NCBI GenBank assembly: GCA_050084985.1
Contig: JBITNC010000001.1
Coordinates: 202,244,001-202,308,000 of the forward strand
Direction of reading: 5' to 3'
DNA: 64,000 nt
Origin: Nageia nagi
Lineage: Eukaryota > Pinophyta
Shown here: piece after piece, positions 48,952 to 59,760 of the stretch
How positions within the stretch are numbered: the stretch's first letter is position 1
Layout of the letters: every line of letters starts with the position of its first letter
Notes under the pieces: model-generated
The model's input: only the letters and a program-made list of their open reading frames with translations
The model's database searches: none
What the model was told of the DNA's origin: nothing
Program-made: the position numbers and the translations under genes

Positions 48952-49789
48952 TGTTGTAGTGAAAATAGAGCTGGAATGTAGAATAACATAAAATGCAATT
49001 ATTCTTAAATCTTCACTGAACCTCAAATTATGTAAAATAGATAGGAATTCTGTAATTATAAATTGATATTGATTTTTAGCTCAAACTACAATTTTCCCTT
49101 GGAAGGGACTTTTTACAAATGCCATTTGCCAAAATGAAGGTATTAGATCTTCATTGTTTTTGATTTGCTTGCTTCTCTCCTTGATATGGACAACCTGTAA
49201 ATCCTACACACATGCAAAAGATAATAACATCAAAGCATCTATGTATGACATGTATTGAATTGAAACTAGCATAAAATAATAAAAGGTATGAGCTCACAAG
49301 ATTTTGGCAGCATTACCCTACTTCAAAATTGGGTCAAGATTCGATCCTTATTGCTTTGTATTGGCTTGTATTTATAGATTTTGGGTGAGATGTTCCAAGG
49401 CTGGTAAGAGGAAGTGAAAAGTCACCGTAGGTCATAATTGACCCCCTCTATCCACATCATCTTGGGAAAATAAAATATTTCAACTTTCTCTCACTATTTT
49501 GGTTTCTTATTCTATTGTTACAGAGTCGCTGGCGACTGGAAGACAGCTGTCGACAATTGGCTCAAAATGCTGGTGATTATTTTAGGTCACCGGTGACTGG
49601 TTAATAATATTAAAATGACTGCCAAATAGTCAAATTTTATCTAAAAAGAGTCATGTGACCACCCATTTTGCATGTACTTGATGGGAGCTATCCAATAATA
49701 TGGTTTTTAAACCTATTTTATATTTTCACAAGGAGTTATGATTATTTCAATGTTTACTAGTTAAAAAGGGACATTTTTAGGTGTCTACA
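48952..49789 (-). repeat. Element E 5' LTR
   Basis: 838 bp, TG...CA on the minus strand, matches 32085-32922. The TATA box CTATAAATA (complement of 49369-49377) should start the element's transcript toward lower coordinates. Confidence 0.95.
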
Positions 49790-49794
49790 CATAG
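49790..49794. repeat. target site duplication of element E, right copy
   Basis: CATAG, as at 32080-32084. The following bases continue the hAT frame. Confidence 0.95.
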
Positions 49795-51134
49795 CATAAG
49801 CAAAGTCTCTAAATTTCACATCTTTAGCTCTATCTACTTCTCTTCTATTTTTATATATAAAACCTATAAGAGATGGATACTCTTTAAAAACTCTTTCAAT
49901 AGGCTTATACATTGAAATCCATCTTATATTTGTATCCTTTAACATATTCCTACCATCTATAATTTTTGTTGCAAACTCTTGAAACTCTTTAAATCTTTTG
50001 GAACTATTTATAAAATAAGTTCACGAACTAAATCTTCAACTTCTATAGCATCATCATGTATACTCATAATCTTATATGCAAGATTTAATCTATGTACCAT
50101 GTATTGAATGGGTATTAAGTATGAGGCTATTGTTATTTTAAGTCTTACACAAAGAAATTTTTTATTCCTTTGTATTAAAATAGTGCCATCATCTCCTAAA
50201 CATATTAACTTCATTATAATTTCAAGATCATTCATATTAACAACTTCTTTTAAACTCTTAATAATAAGATTCTAAATATTCTCAACATTACAATTTTCTA
50301 CCATTTTGTGAAGTTTAAGTAGGTGTGGTTATCTCAAATGATCATTAAATGTGTAAACATGCATGCATATCCAAGTAGTATTATCAAAAATAGTAACCTC
50401 ATCAAATGATAGTGAAATGAATTTTGATTTTTCCACTTTTTATCTAAAATCATTAATTTCTACTAGAGTTAAATATTTTGACATCTTCCAACCACTTCTA
50501 TCTAACCAATGAGCACTAGGAAGGTTTTGAACATTTGAAATTTTGAATAAGAACTTGTAATCAATGAAATCAATCATAAGTTTGCCCTTTTTTAAAATTA
50601 TAAATATCATAGAAAACTATAAGGCCTCAGAAACTAAAATTGTATTTCGTTATTTTTCAAACTATGCAGTTATGGTTCCACCTATCTCTTTAATAGCTTT
50701 TTTTCATTTTTAGAATTCAATCCATTTATCATGATATATTTTGTGTGCATGAGTTTAAGAATACCTTTCTTTTCTCTCTTTTTTAATATTTATATCTTTG
50801 TCTTTAACTTAAATATATATTTTTTCATAATATTTTTCAATTGTATCCTTCTTAAGTTACATTTTGCATTATCTACCTAATTTCCATGAATAATATATAC
50901 ATCAACACTTTGTTATTGAATTATTACTATTTTTTAGTTGTACTAGTTAAATAAACTCATATTGGAATACCATTCATCTTGAAATGATCTTCTAATAGCC
51001 CACTTACCATTACTTTTCCTAATTCTCTTAGAAGACTGTGAACTACATGGACTATGTGGATCCTTTTTAGATTCATTATTTGGAGTATTCTCTATTCCAA
51101 TTTTGATTGAGTTAAAACTTAGAATTTCATTCAT
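49790..51134 (-). pseudogene. hAT transposase (ZNF862/KIAA1586-like), N-terminal and central part
   Basis: Minus strand. Starts near 51134 (MNEILSFNSIKIGIEN), with the KW-IRRSFQDEW segment common at the start of this family, then central catalytic-region blocks: ICLGDDGTILIQRNKKF, SYLIPIQYMVHRLNLAYKI near 50110, VEDLVREL, and DTNIRWISMYKPIERVFKEY near 49940-49880. The zinc-finger Cys/His are not clear. Reading stops at 49794 (element E target site) and continues at 32084. Many stops. With the other half it spans a typical-length hAT transposase. Confidence 0.8.
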
Positions 51135-51307
51135 GTACTAATCAATTGGAGGTTGAGATATTTTATCATTAGAAATATCTTCCATTTCATGTTGTTAAGG
51201 TTCAAGATTTGCAATATTTTTTGTATTGATAATTAATCTATCAAATTCAAATATGACATTCATTATTTAAAATAGTGTAAGAAAAAGACATATTAGTAGG
51301 GAACCTG

Positions 51308-51806
51308 TGTTGGAATGTATAATGCATTATTGTAAATTTTATGTAATAATATTCTATGTAAGTTCACTAATACTTAAGGGTATCATTTTATACCTTAAAT
51401 ATTTAAGTGAATATGATAATATAACTTGTTCTACACTCCATATCATGAGCATATCCCTTGGGTAAAAGGATGTGCATGTCATGCTTTTGTACATTGGATA
51501 AAAAGGTGATCCAAAGAGAAATTTAAGCCTATAAATAGAAGGATCCCTCTTTGTGATCACACACCAATTTATGGAGAAAAATTATGCTATAGGATAGTGT
51601 TTAGGATAAAAGTGTAGGAGGATTGTAAGAGTTCATGTTTGTTAAGAAGAGAGATCTAGTTAGTGGATGTACTCCTAGTTGGAGGAACCACTTACATCTT
51701 ATGTTATCTTTGTGATATTGCTTTGTCAGTTTGTTAGATGTTTATTGATAGTTTTCATGTGATCTTGAAAGTTTAAAGTTGTTCATGTTATAGTTCAATT
51801 CTCTCA
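51308..51806 (+). repeat. copia 5' LTR (499 bp)
   Basis: TGTTGGAATG start and CTCTCA end. The first ~80 bp match 59416-59496. TATA box CCTATAAATAG at about 51529. Confidence 0.9.
51529..51539 (+). promoter_or_regulatory. copia LTR TATA box
   Basis: CTATAAATAG inside the LTR, about 220 bp from its start, in the usual place for the U3 promoter. Confidence 0.65.
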
Positions 51807-51808
51807 TT

Positions 51809-51820
51809 TGGTATTAGAGC
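51809..51820 (+). other. copia primer-binding site (initiator Met tRNA)
   Basis: TGGTATTAGAGC two bases after the LTR end. It matches the common plant TGGTATCAGAGC site with one C-to-T change. Confidence 0.9.
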
Positions 51821-54812
51821 TTCTTAGAGGCTCCTCTTCACATCCTTGTTTGGTGACTCATCTTCAACTTGGAGGATTTCATCTTTAAACCTACCCTTAA
51901 TTGTGAGGTAAACCTAAAATAATGTATAACCCTCCTTCAATTTATTTGTCTCATTTCACTAATGATACTAACATATATGTTATGTGCTAGTTCATTTTTT
52001 TTTTCGGCAAAATTTTCAATAGCAATTTAATGTAATTTTTATTCATACTAACAATCTATATGTTAGTTACAATTTTTTGGTTACAAAATTGCTCTAATTT
52101 TTTTTGCCTACCTTAGTTCTTCTATTAAAAATTATAGTTGTATTCTACAATTATTTTTTAATGCTAACACAAAGGAAGGCAATTGCATTTTTACTACCAT
52201 TTACTAAAATTATTGCCATTTTTTTCAAATAATTATAAATGGTGTATTCATGCAAAAAAGAAATGATCTTTTTTAAATGATTCCATTCTTGTTTAAAAAA
52301 AAAACTTATAAAAGTAATATTTTTTATAAAGTTGATAAAAAAAATATAATAAAAAAACTTTATTATTATATTTTTTTATATACAAGCAATTTTTTAAAGA
52401 GGCAGGTGCAATGGTTTAAAAGCAGAGGTAGTATATAGTGGTAGTGATGGCCCTCAATGGTAGAGGTATGCAATGATGGTGGTATACCTCGATGGTGGAG
52501 GTAGTATGAAGTTAAAATTATGTCCCTTGATGGTATCAGTAGTGTGAAGTGATGGTGGTGGTTTGTAGCAACCTCCCCCAACTTTGCTCTATTATAGCCC
52601 TCCTCCTCTACTCTATCATGGCCTCCTCTATGACCACTCCTTAAGTTCCCCCTCCTCCACTTGTCATGGATACTCCATGTGCTTCCCTCCATGGCCTTCC
52701 TCAATTGCATTCTCTCATGGCCTTCATCCAAATAGACTCTATGTAAACATGGATCTCACATGGCCCTTGTATGACTATTCTCTACCTTCTTGCATTATGT
52801 ACCTTTAATTTCTTTATGGCCTTCCATAGATAAATTCTCTCATGGCCCTCATCCAAACAAACTCTATGCAAACATGGATCTCATGTGGCTCTTTAATGTC
52901 CCTCTCCCACTCATGACCATGTCTTCCACCTCATTGGGAATTCCTTTGCCTTTTTTTTTTAGTAGGATGGGATGCTTCATTTTTTGTGGTTTATTCCAAA
53001 AGAGGCCTTCTTGCATTCAATTCCCTACTTTAATTACTCACCTTTCTTACTTAAGCTTTTTTTAATTTCTTGTAATAAACCTTTTAAAAGCCATCATTTT
53101 CTAACTTTTCTTTAATGAGCTAAGCATGGAGTATGGGCTTGTAGCTGCATTTATTTTTTTTGGTTGTTGCAATCTTTTAATAAAGGAAGGGAAGGCTTAA
53201 CATAAACTTAAAATATTTTTTTAAGGCTTAAATAAACACTTTAATATACTAAGGTTATCTTTTTCTTAAGTACTTTGAAATAATTTTCTAACCTTAACAC
53301 TAAAAAGGGAGGGAGACAACTTATTGAGGGATCCTACTTTAGCTACTTAAACTTCTAAGTTACAACTTAGATAAAGTACCTTTTTTAGAATTTTTTTTAC
53401 TAATGCTATTTTTTTAAGAGATCATGATTTTAAGTAAAAAGGACAAAATTTTTTATGATTATTTACTTAAAATCATGGATCCTTATGAAAATATGGAATG
53501 ACTATCATTTTTTTTAAGTGTGTAAATTTCCTAAGAGGAGGCTAATTTATTTGTCTCTTAAGTGAGAATTTTTTTTTGGTACAAACTTGGCATTTCTAAA
53601 AATTAACTTAGCATGCTATTTATCATAATTTTTTCTAATGCTATTTTTTTAAGTAAAAAGGGAGAATTTTTAATTTGTATGAATTTACTTAAATTTTAAT
53701 GAATGCTTATTTTAAGGACTTAATTTTTAAGTTAATATTGCATGCTTAGTACTTAATTTTTTTAAGCTAATATTGCATGCTTGGACTTAATTTTTTAAGT
53801 TAATGTTGCATGCTTAGGACTTAAATATTTAAGTTATTTTTTGATTTAAATTCCTTAAGTTAAAAATATGCATGATGATTATTTATCCTTCATGAAAAGT
53901 TAACTTATGCAATATTTTAGAATTAATGCATGCTTATGGTTAGTACTTAAATATTTAAATTGATGCATGCTTATGATTATTACTTAAAATCTTAAGTTAT
54001 GATGCAATTTACTTCCTTATCCAAAATTAGAAATGATGTAAAGATATCCTTTAGGGGTTGGTAAATAAAATCCATTGAAAACTTAGGTTTCAAACTTTAA
54101 ATGGATGATGTTTTACTTATGCTCTTTACTTCATGTTTTACTTTTTTATACAAATAAAAATGCAAACATTGATATGAGCAACCCTCTAAAATGAACACAT
54201 TCATACATACATTCCACAACATGACTTATTTGGGGAGCCATGAGGTGAGGATAGGTGGACTGGAGCCTTTAAGTCTGATGATCCAAATGGTGAAGAGTTT
54301 GTACTTCTCAATTTCCCCTAAGTCCTCTATTGGTCTAGACATAACTCTAATGAGTGAATAAGCATGTGTGTAGTGATACCACATGTTTGCATATCCATTT
54401 AGAGATTATCATAATAACCTATGAGGATAAATTGAAACCTAATCAAGATTAATAATTTGGCCAATCCAATAAATATCATAACCTTGAAAAATAGTAGGTA
54501 CTTCTCCCTATGAGAGTATAATACTAACAAAGGCAAACTGATTGAGGATTGGTAGTACTTGGGATCCTCTTGTGTGGGTATCTAGGTGAAAGCTTAGTTT
54601 TTAGACAAGAAAATAAGTCTCAATAATTTCAATCTACATCTATGATTCTTGAGATGAGAAATGTATTTGGGTACATGGATTATTATTTGAGTTGTGAAAC
54701 ATTTGCACTTGTGAATCAAATCAAGCATATCTCTAGTGTTAAATTTAACATGTATTATTTACTTGGTTATTAAACCACATGCTTATTATTTTTTCACATT
54801 CTTATGTAGAAA
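51821..54812 (+). other. long copia leader with repeats
   Basis: No gene. It contains a ~62-bp direct repeat (52711-52772 and 52835-52896, sharing TCTCATGGCC, CATCCAAA and AACATGGATCTCA) and three ~34-bp units at 53716-53818 (ACTTAATTTTT-AAG, AT-TTGCATGCTT). Open frames at 52366-52731 (minus) and 52584-53065 (plus) are low-complexity shadows of each other. A leader this long may include nested DNA. Confidence 0.6.
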
Positions 54813-56120
54813 ATGGGAGACTTCTTTTTACCCAAGCACATTCTTGATGATTCCAACTTTGGTATTTAGGAACCTCAGATGAGAGTTGAATTATAGGAAA
54901 GGAAGCTTTAGTAAACAATGAATGAAAACCTTGTATCTTCTATAGATGAGAAGGTACTAAAGGCTTACAACATGAAGAATAAATTGGCAACCTCCATGAT
55001 CTTTCATGTAGTTTTAGATGATGTGCTCCTGATGATTTCCTCTTCAACCTTAACAAAGGAAGCTTAGGCTAAGCTTAAGTAAATCTATCTTAGTTCAAAG
55101 TTTTCAAGAAGGTTTACTATTCTTTAAAAGTTGCTTCAATCTTGTTAAGGGAAAGATGAAATATGGTTATATACTTGAACAAAATCATTAGCTTTAGGAC
55201 CCAACTTGTTGCTTATGGGTGCAATTAGATTAATGATGAGTTCATGGTCTTCATCATTCTTCAAATCCTTTTTTTAAAATTTAGAAACTTTATGATGGTT
55301 ATGAAAATAAGGCTTGATGATGAAGAAGAAGTCTTCTCCCTTGAGAACTTTTCTAGGCTCTTTTTAAAGCATGAGGAAACCCTTAATAAAAAGATCTTGA
55401 TTTCTTCTCCTAAGGATAATAATGTTGATCTTAGAGCAATCAAAACTCTTTTCAATAAGAAGTTCAACCATTAAAAAAAATATTATTATTATTTCTCCAA
55501 AAGGTTTGAGAAAAGAGGCAATAGCAATAATGACAACAATAATAATCATAATAGGGACAATGGAAACAACAACCACTTCAAGCAAAGAGATGGAAAAGGC
55601 AAAGCAAACAATTCATATCCTAAGGAAAAGTTTGATGGTAATTTTAACTATTGTGGCATCTAAGGTCGTAAAGAAGTTGATTTCTACAAAAATAAAAGAG
55701 AAGAAAAGAACAAAGGCAATAAAAATATAAAGAACTTTAAAGAAAAGAAGAATATTCAAGATGGTTTTGTTGTGATGCTCTACTCCATGTCTCGTACCTT
55801 TTCATCTGATTGAATTGTTGACACTAATTACACTAATCACCTATAATTTGAAAAAGAAAAGTTAGAGAACTTTCACAAGTATAAAAAAGATGTGGTTGTG
55901 ATAGGTGATAACTCTACCCTTGAAGTCTAAGGAATTGGAAGTGTGTTGATTCATGAAAAGGTTCTTGAAAATGTGTTCTATGTTCCTAAGCTTAGGATAG
56001 ATCTTCTCTCTATGATTCAAGTTGCTAGAAAAACATACTCTTTTGAGTTTGACTCTCAATCTTGGTGCATTAAGAAAGGAATTGCCACTTTGGTTAAAGG
56101 ATTAGTGAAAGATGATCTCT
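54813..56120 (+). pseudogene. copia gag and protease
   Basis: ATG at 54813 (MGDFFLPKHILDDSNFG). The frame carries stops where Gln or Trp is expected (54867, 54894 and others). UBN2-type gag segment (STLTKEA, LKFRNFMMVMKIRLDDEEEV). The zinc knuckle near 55636 is broken (FNYCGI-GRKEV). Protease near 55815 (IVDTNYTNHL for the usual I-DSGAS-HM) has lost the SGA motif, followed by NVFYVPKLRIDLLSM. Confidence 0.85.
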
Positions 56121-57112
56121 ACATTATGGATCAAGTTCCATCAAAGATGTGTCTTGCTAAAAGTGTATGTTCTAAAGGTAATATTTGGCACCAATGTTTA
56201 GGACACCTTAAATAGAAGAGTATTCAAATTATGAAAGACCAAGAACTTGTGTAAGGATTTCCTTCAATTTCTCCTTCAATTGGTCTATGTAAGAAGTGCA
56301 TTCTTGGTAAAATGCATAGATAAAAGTTTGAAAAAGATAATACAACAAGAGCATCTCAACCTCTTCAACTTATGCATTCAAATTTAATGGGTTTATTTTA
56401 GACTAAGCCTCTTAGAGGAGCATCTTATGTCTTGATATTAATTGATGACTTTAGTGGATGACCTTTGGGTATCTACATGAGCACAAGGATTAAACCTTTA
56501 AGAGTTTTAAGGTTTTTAAGGCCTTTGTTGAGAATCAAACTAACCTTAAAATCAAGATTTTGGGATCAAATAATGGAAGAGAATATAACAATAATGAGTT
56601 CAATAACTATTGTGCTAAGTATGGAATCAAGAGGTAGTTTAAGATTCCTTAACTCCTTAGCAGAATAGTGTTACTGAAAAGAAAAATAGAAAAATTATAG
56701 AAATGGCTAGATGCATGTTGGGTAATCTTCCTAATTTATTATAGATTAAATCTATGAGCACTACTATTTACACCTTGAATAGGTGTCCTACAAAAGTCAT
56801 TCAAGGTAAAACTCCTTTTGAGGCATGGTTAGGAAGAAAACCTAACATTTCTCATCTTAGGGTGTTTGGTTGTGAAGCATTATCCTACATTGTTTTTGAG
56901 AAAAGGAAAAAGTTGAAAAAAAGAGCTAAAAAATGCATCTTTATGGGTTATGATAGTCAACATAGAGGCTATAGGCTCTACTCTCCATCCTACAAAGCTG
57001 TGTTTATTTCAATGGATGTAAAGTTCAATGAAATTCCTAAAAAAATTACTTCTAATGAGGATGTTGATGATCCAGAGGACTCTTTAGTTTCACCTAGCTA
57101 GTTAGATATTAA
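56121..57112 (+). pseudogene. copia integrase
   Basis: GAG-pre-integrase NIWHQCLGHLK near 56185 and zinc residues LCKKCILGKMHR (56285). Core begins QLMHSNLMGLF, GASYVLILIDDFSG near 56420, where the first motif's Asp reads as Asn (HSN for H-D). The DNG region is decayed; after it come STTIYTLNRCPTKVIQGKTP (56754 on), FEAWLGRKPNISHLRVFGC and KKCIFMGYDSQHRGYRLY. Frameshifts near 56465 and 56690. Confidence 0.9.
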
Positions 57113-57149
57113 TCTAAACAAGTCATCTCATGAATAAAATTCTCTAAAA

Positions 57150-58731
57150 CAAAGGGTAACATGGAGCATGACCTTGAACAAATTCTTATTTTCCAAGATT
57201 GAAGATGAGCATAAACCATCAACCTTTAGAGAAACTTTTAAGCACAAGTGTTGGATGGAATCCATGAAAGTGGAGTATGAGGCACTTATGAAAAATGAAA
57301 CTTGGAATTTAGTTCCTTATCCCAATAAGAAGAATGTGATAGGAAATAATTGGATCTTCAAGGTTAAGTTCAATTTTATTAGGGATATTGAAAAATATAA
57401 GGCAAGGTTAGTAGCCAAAGATTTTGCTTAGAAATACAATGTAGATTATGAGGAAACCTTTGCTCCTATGGCAAAGATACCTACTATGAGAATTATCTTT
57501 GCTCTTTTTGTAGCTCAAGGATGGAAAATTTTTCAGCTTAACATCAAGATTGCATTTCTCAATGGTGAATTAGATGTGAAAATCTTCATGAAGAAGGTAA
57601 AGAGTCCTTTATGTGCATGCTAAAGAAGTCATTATATAGACTTAAGCAAGCACCTAGAGCCTAGTACAAGAAGATTTTAGGGTATTTTATAGATATTAGT
57701 TTCTCAAGTGCTTTTTTGAATTTGATCTATATGTGCTAAATCAAGAAAAAAACATGGTCTTAATTTTCTTTTATATGGATGATCTTTTGATAACTAGGAA
57801 CAATGAAGAAATCATTTAAGAGTGCATATCCAAACTTAAGGTAATGTTTGACTAGTCTTGGTATTTTGCATTACAATCTTAGAATGTAAGTGTATCAATA
57901 CAAGGATTGTACTTATCTCAATTAATCTAAGTATATATCAAACATCTTGTAAAAGTTTTGAATGGAGGAGTGTAGATATGTTACAATCCCAATATCTCTT
58001 GAAATCATTATTTCTTTGAGATCCAACTCTTAGTTAGCTGATGCTATAGCTTACAAGCAATTAATTGGTAGTCTTTTATATTTGCCTATATCCAAGCCAA
58101 ATATTGCTTTTGTAATGAATCTGATCACATAATTCATGCAAAAACCATATGTTGAACATCTCAATGCTATTAAGTAAATCTAAATGTATGTTGAAAGGAC
58201 TAAAGATCTTGCTCTCAAGTATTGTAACTTGCTCTCATTTGTTTTCTTTGAATTCTCATATTTTGACTATGGGGGAGATAGAGATGATAGAAAATCAACC
58301 TCTACATATGTATTTAGCATTGGTTTAGGTGTTATCTCTTGAGATTCCAAGAAGTAGCCTACTATTTCTCTTTCCACCATAGAAGTTGAATACCATGCCA
58401 TATCTATTGCAGTCCAAGAAGCCATTTAGCTAAGCCATCTTCTGAAAGAAATTAGGTATGAGCAAGATGGCTCATATTTGATTTCTTCAGATAATTAGTC
58501 GATTATTTATTTGGCTAAGAATCCTATATTCTATTAGAGAACAAAACATGTGGAAATCCATGCCCATTTTATCAGGTAGAAGGTTCTTGATGGAATCATA
58601 CACCTAGAGTATTGTCCATCCACCTTGAACTCCATTGATTTGTTCACCAAGCCCCTCCTAAAAGCTTAGTTCTTTAAGCTTAGAGATGCTATTGGGTTGG
58701 TGAATTTTCCCTCAAAGGGGAGTGAAGTTTG
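57150..58731 (+). pseudogene. copia reverse transcriptase and RNase H
   Basis: RT starts FKHKCWMESMKVEYEALMKN (57237), ETWNLVPYPNKKNVIG, WIFKVKFN, KARLVAKDFA then TAG (Gln expected), KYNVDYEETFAPMAKI, FQLNIKIAFLNGEL. Near 57770 YMDDLLI is the copia catalytic box. RNase H at about 58260-58680: RDDRKSTSTYVFSIG, STIEVEYHAISIAVQEAI, RTKHVEIHAHFIR and SIDLFTKPLLKA. Ends near 58731. Stops are mostly TAG at Gln or Trp sites. Confidence 0.9.
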
Positions 58732-59415
58732 AATTTTTATGTTGAACTCATATTTGTGATGACAACTTCACCCTTAGGAGGATTTTGTGCTAATGGTAAG
58801 TTTGCTTTGCATGAAGAACTTGTTGTACAAATTTTTAAAGAAAAAAGATTGGCCAATATAGCACTATTTAGTTATCCATGTGTAAAAAAACTTTTAAGTA
58901 TTTTTTGACACTATTTAGTTATCCATATGTGAGGAACTCATATGTTCATGCTCTATTCTATAATGATAATCAACACATGTTTTATATATAGCAGATGATT
59001 ATGAGTTTTGGCTTGGAATCTTCTTGATGACTTATAATGCACCATTGACCAGTTCATGATGGCATTTGAGTTATTCATATATCCTTATTGATATGAATAT
59101 GTTGCATCTAATTGATCTTATTATTTAAGTTTCATATGAATTACAAGTTTCTTTGAGATTACAGGTTACTTACTTTAGGTATGCAAGCTCTTAGAGACTC
59201 TTCATGACTTCCAGTTGGATGACTACATGTATATTGAAACCAATTGTGATTAATGATTGTATTTGTAAAGTAGTAAGTCTAAAACTAAATTTTTCTTACT
59301 TCATAAATATGTAAAAAGTTCTCATATTTGTTGTATCTATTTGGAGGAGAACTCTCTTACTTTCTCTCTTTTTTCTCTCTTATTTGCTCTATCCCAATAT
59401 TGCATTAAGGGGGAG
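58732..59415 (+). other. copia 3' untranslated region and polypurine tract
   Basis: No gene. TTAAGGGGGAG at 59405-59415 directly precedes the 3' LTR start TGTTGAAACG. Confidence 0.8.
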
Positions 59416-59496
59416 TGTTGAAACGTATAATGCATTATTGTAAAGGTTATATAATAATCTTTTATGTAAGTTCACTAATACTTAAAGGTATCATTT
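59416..59496 (+). repeat. copia 3' LTR, truncated
   Basis: Matches the first ~80 bp of 51308-51806 (TATAATGCATTATTGTAA, TTCACTAATACTTAA, GGTATCATTT), then diverges. A deletion or later rearrangement removed the rest. Confidence 0.85.
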
Positions 59497-59569
59497 GCTA
59501 CCAAAAAATAATTATTAAAATAGAGAATAAAATTCACCTTATCTAGGCATATCTATAATGAATACTAGT

Positions 59570-59760
59570 TGAGCATATAGAGGGAGACATCAAGCATCTG
59601 TAGGAAGAAGTTGAGCATCTATAGGGATAAGTTGAGCATCTATAGGGAGAAGTCAAGATCTATAAGGAAAATTTAAACATCTATTATGGAGTAGTCAAGT
59701 GAATCTAATGGATTAGTCAAGCATCTCAAGGAGTAGTTGAGCATCAAGCATATTTTAGAT
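59570..59760 (+). repeat. 21-bp minisatellite related to the 26.7-kb array
   Basis: About eight loose units near AGTTGAGCATCTATAGGGAG plus A. In reverse complement the core GATGCTCAACT matches units of the 24-bp array at 26685. Confidence 0.8.

Larger units (their letters stand above)
32085..49789 (-). mobile_element. Element E: complete-structure Tat/Ogre Ty3/gypsy retrotransposon, 17,705 bp
   Basis: Both LTRs are 838 bp with TG...CA ends (TGTAGACACC... on the minus strand), flanked by CATAG duplications. In element order (minus strand): 5' LTR 49789-48952, primer-binding site 48948-48932, leader to 47075, gag-pol 47074-39122 with dual RNase H, an extra sense ORF 39036-38006, a noncoding stretch, an antisense PMD gene 33635-36048, polypurine tract, 3' LTR 32922-32085. 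The LTRs differ at roughly 40-50 positions by eye (about 5%) with no length change, so it is the best preserved and probably youngest element here. It sits inside a hAT transposase gene. Confidence 0.95.
51308..59496 (+). mobile_element. Ty1/copia retrotransposon with truncated 3' LTR
   Basis: 5' LTR 51308-51806, iMet-type primer-binding site 51809-51820, a long leader, gag-pol 54813-58731, polypurine tract 59405-59415, and the first ~80 bp of a 3' LTR (59416-59496) before similarity stops. It lies next to the hAT start and probably inserted in the hAT 5' flank; no right target duplication can be checked because the 3' LTR is cut. Confidence 0.9.

Noticed and set aside
52366-53065. Overlapping frames in the copia leader
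   Set aside because: They arise from a CT-rich direct repeat; neither strand shows a domain.
55261-55585. Minus-strand frames opposite copia gag
   Set aside because: Shadows of the Asn/Lys-rich gag linker on the plus strand.
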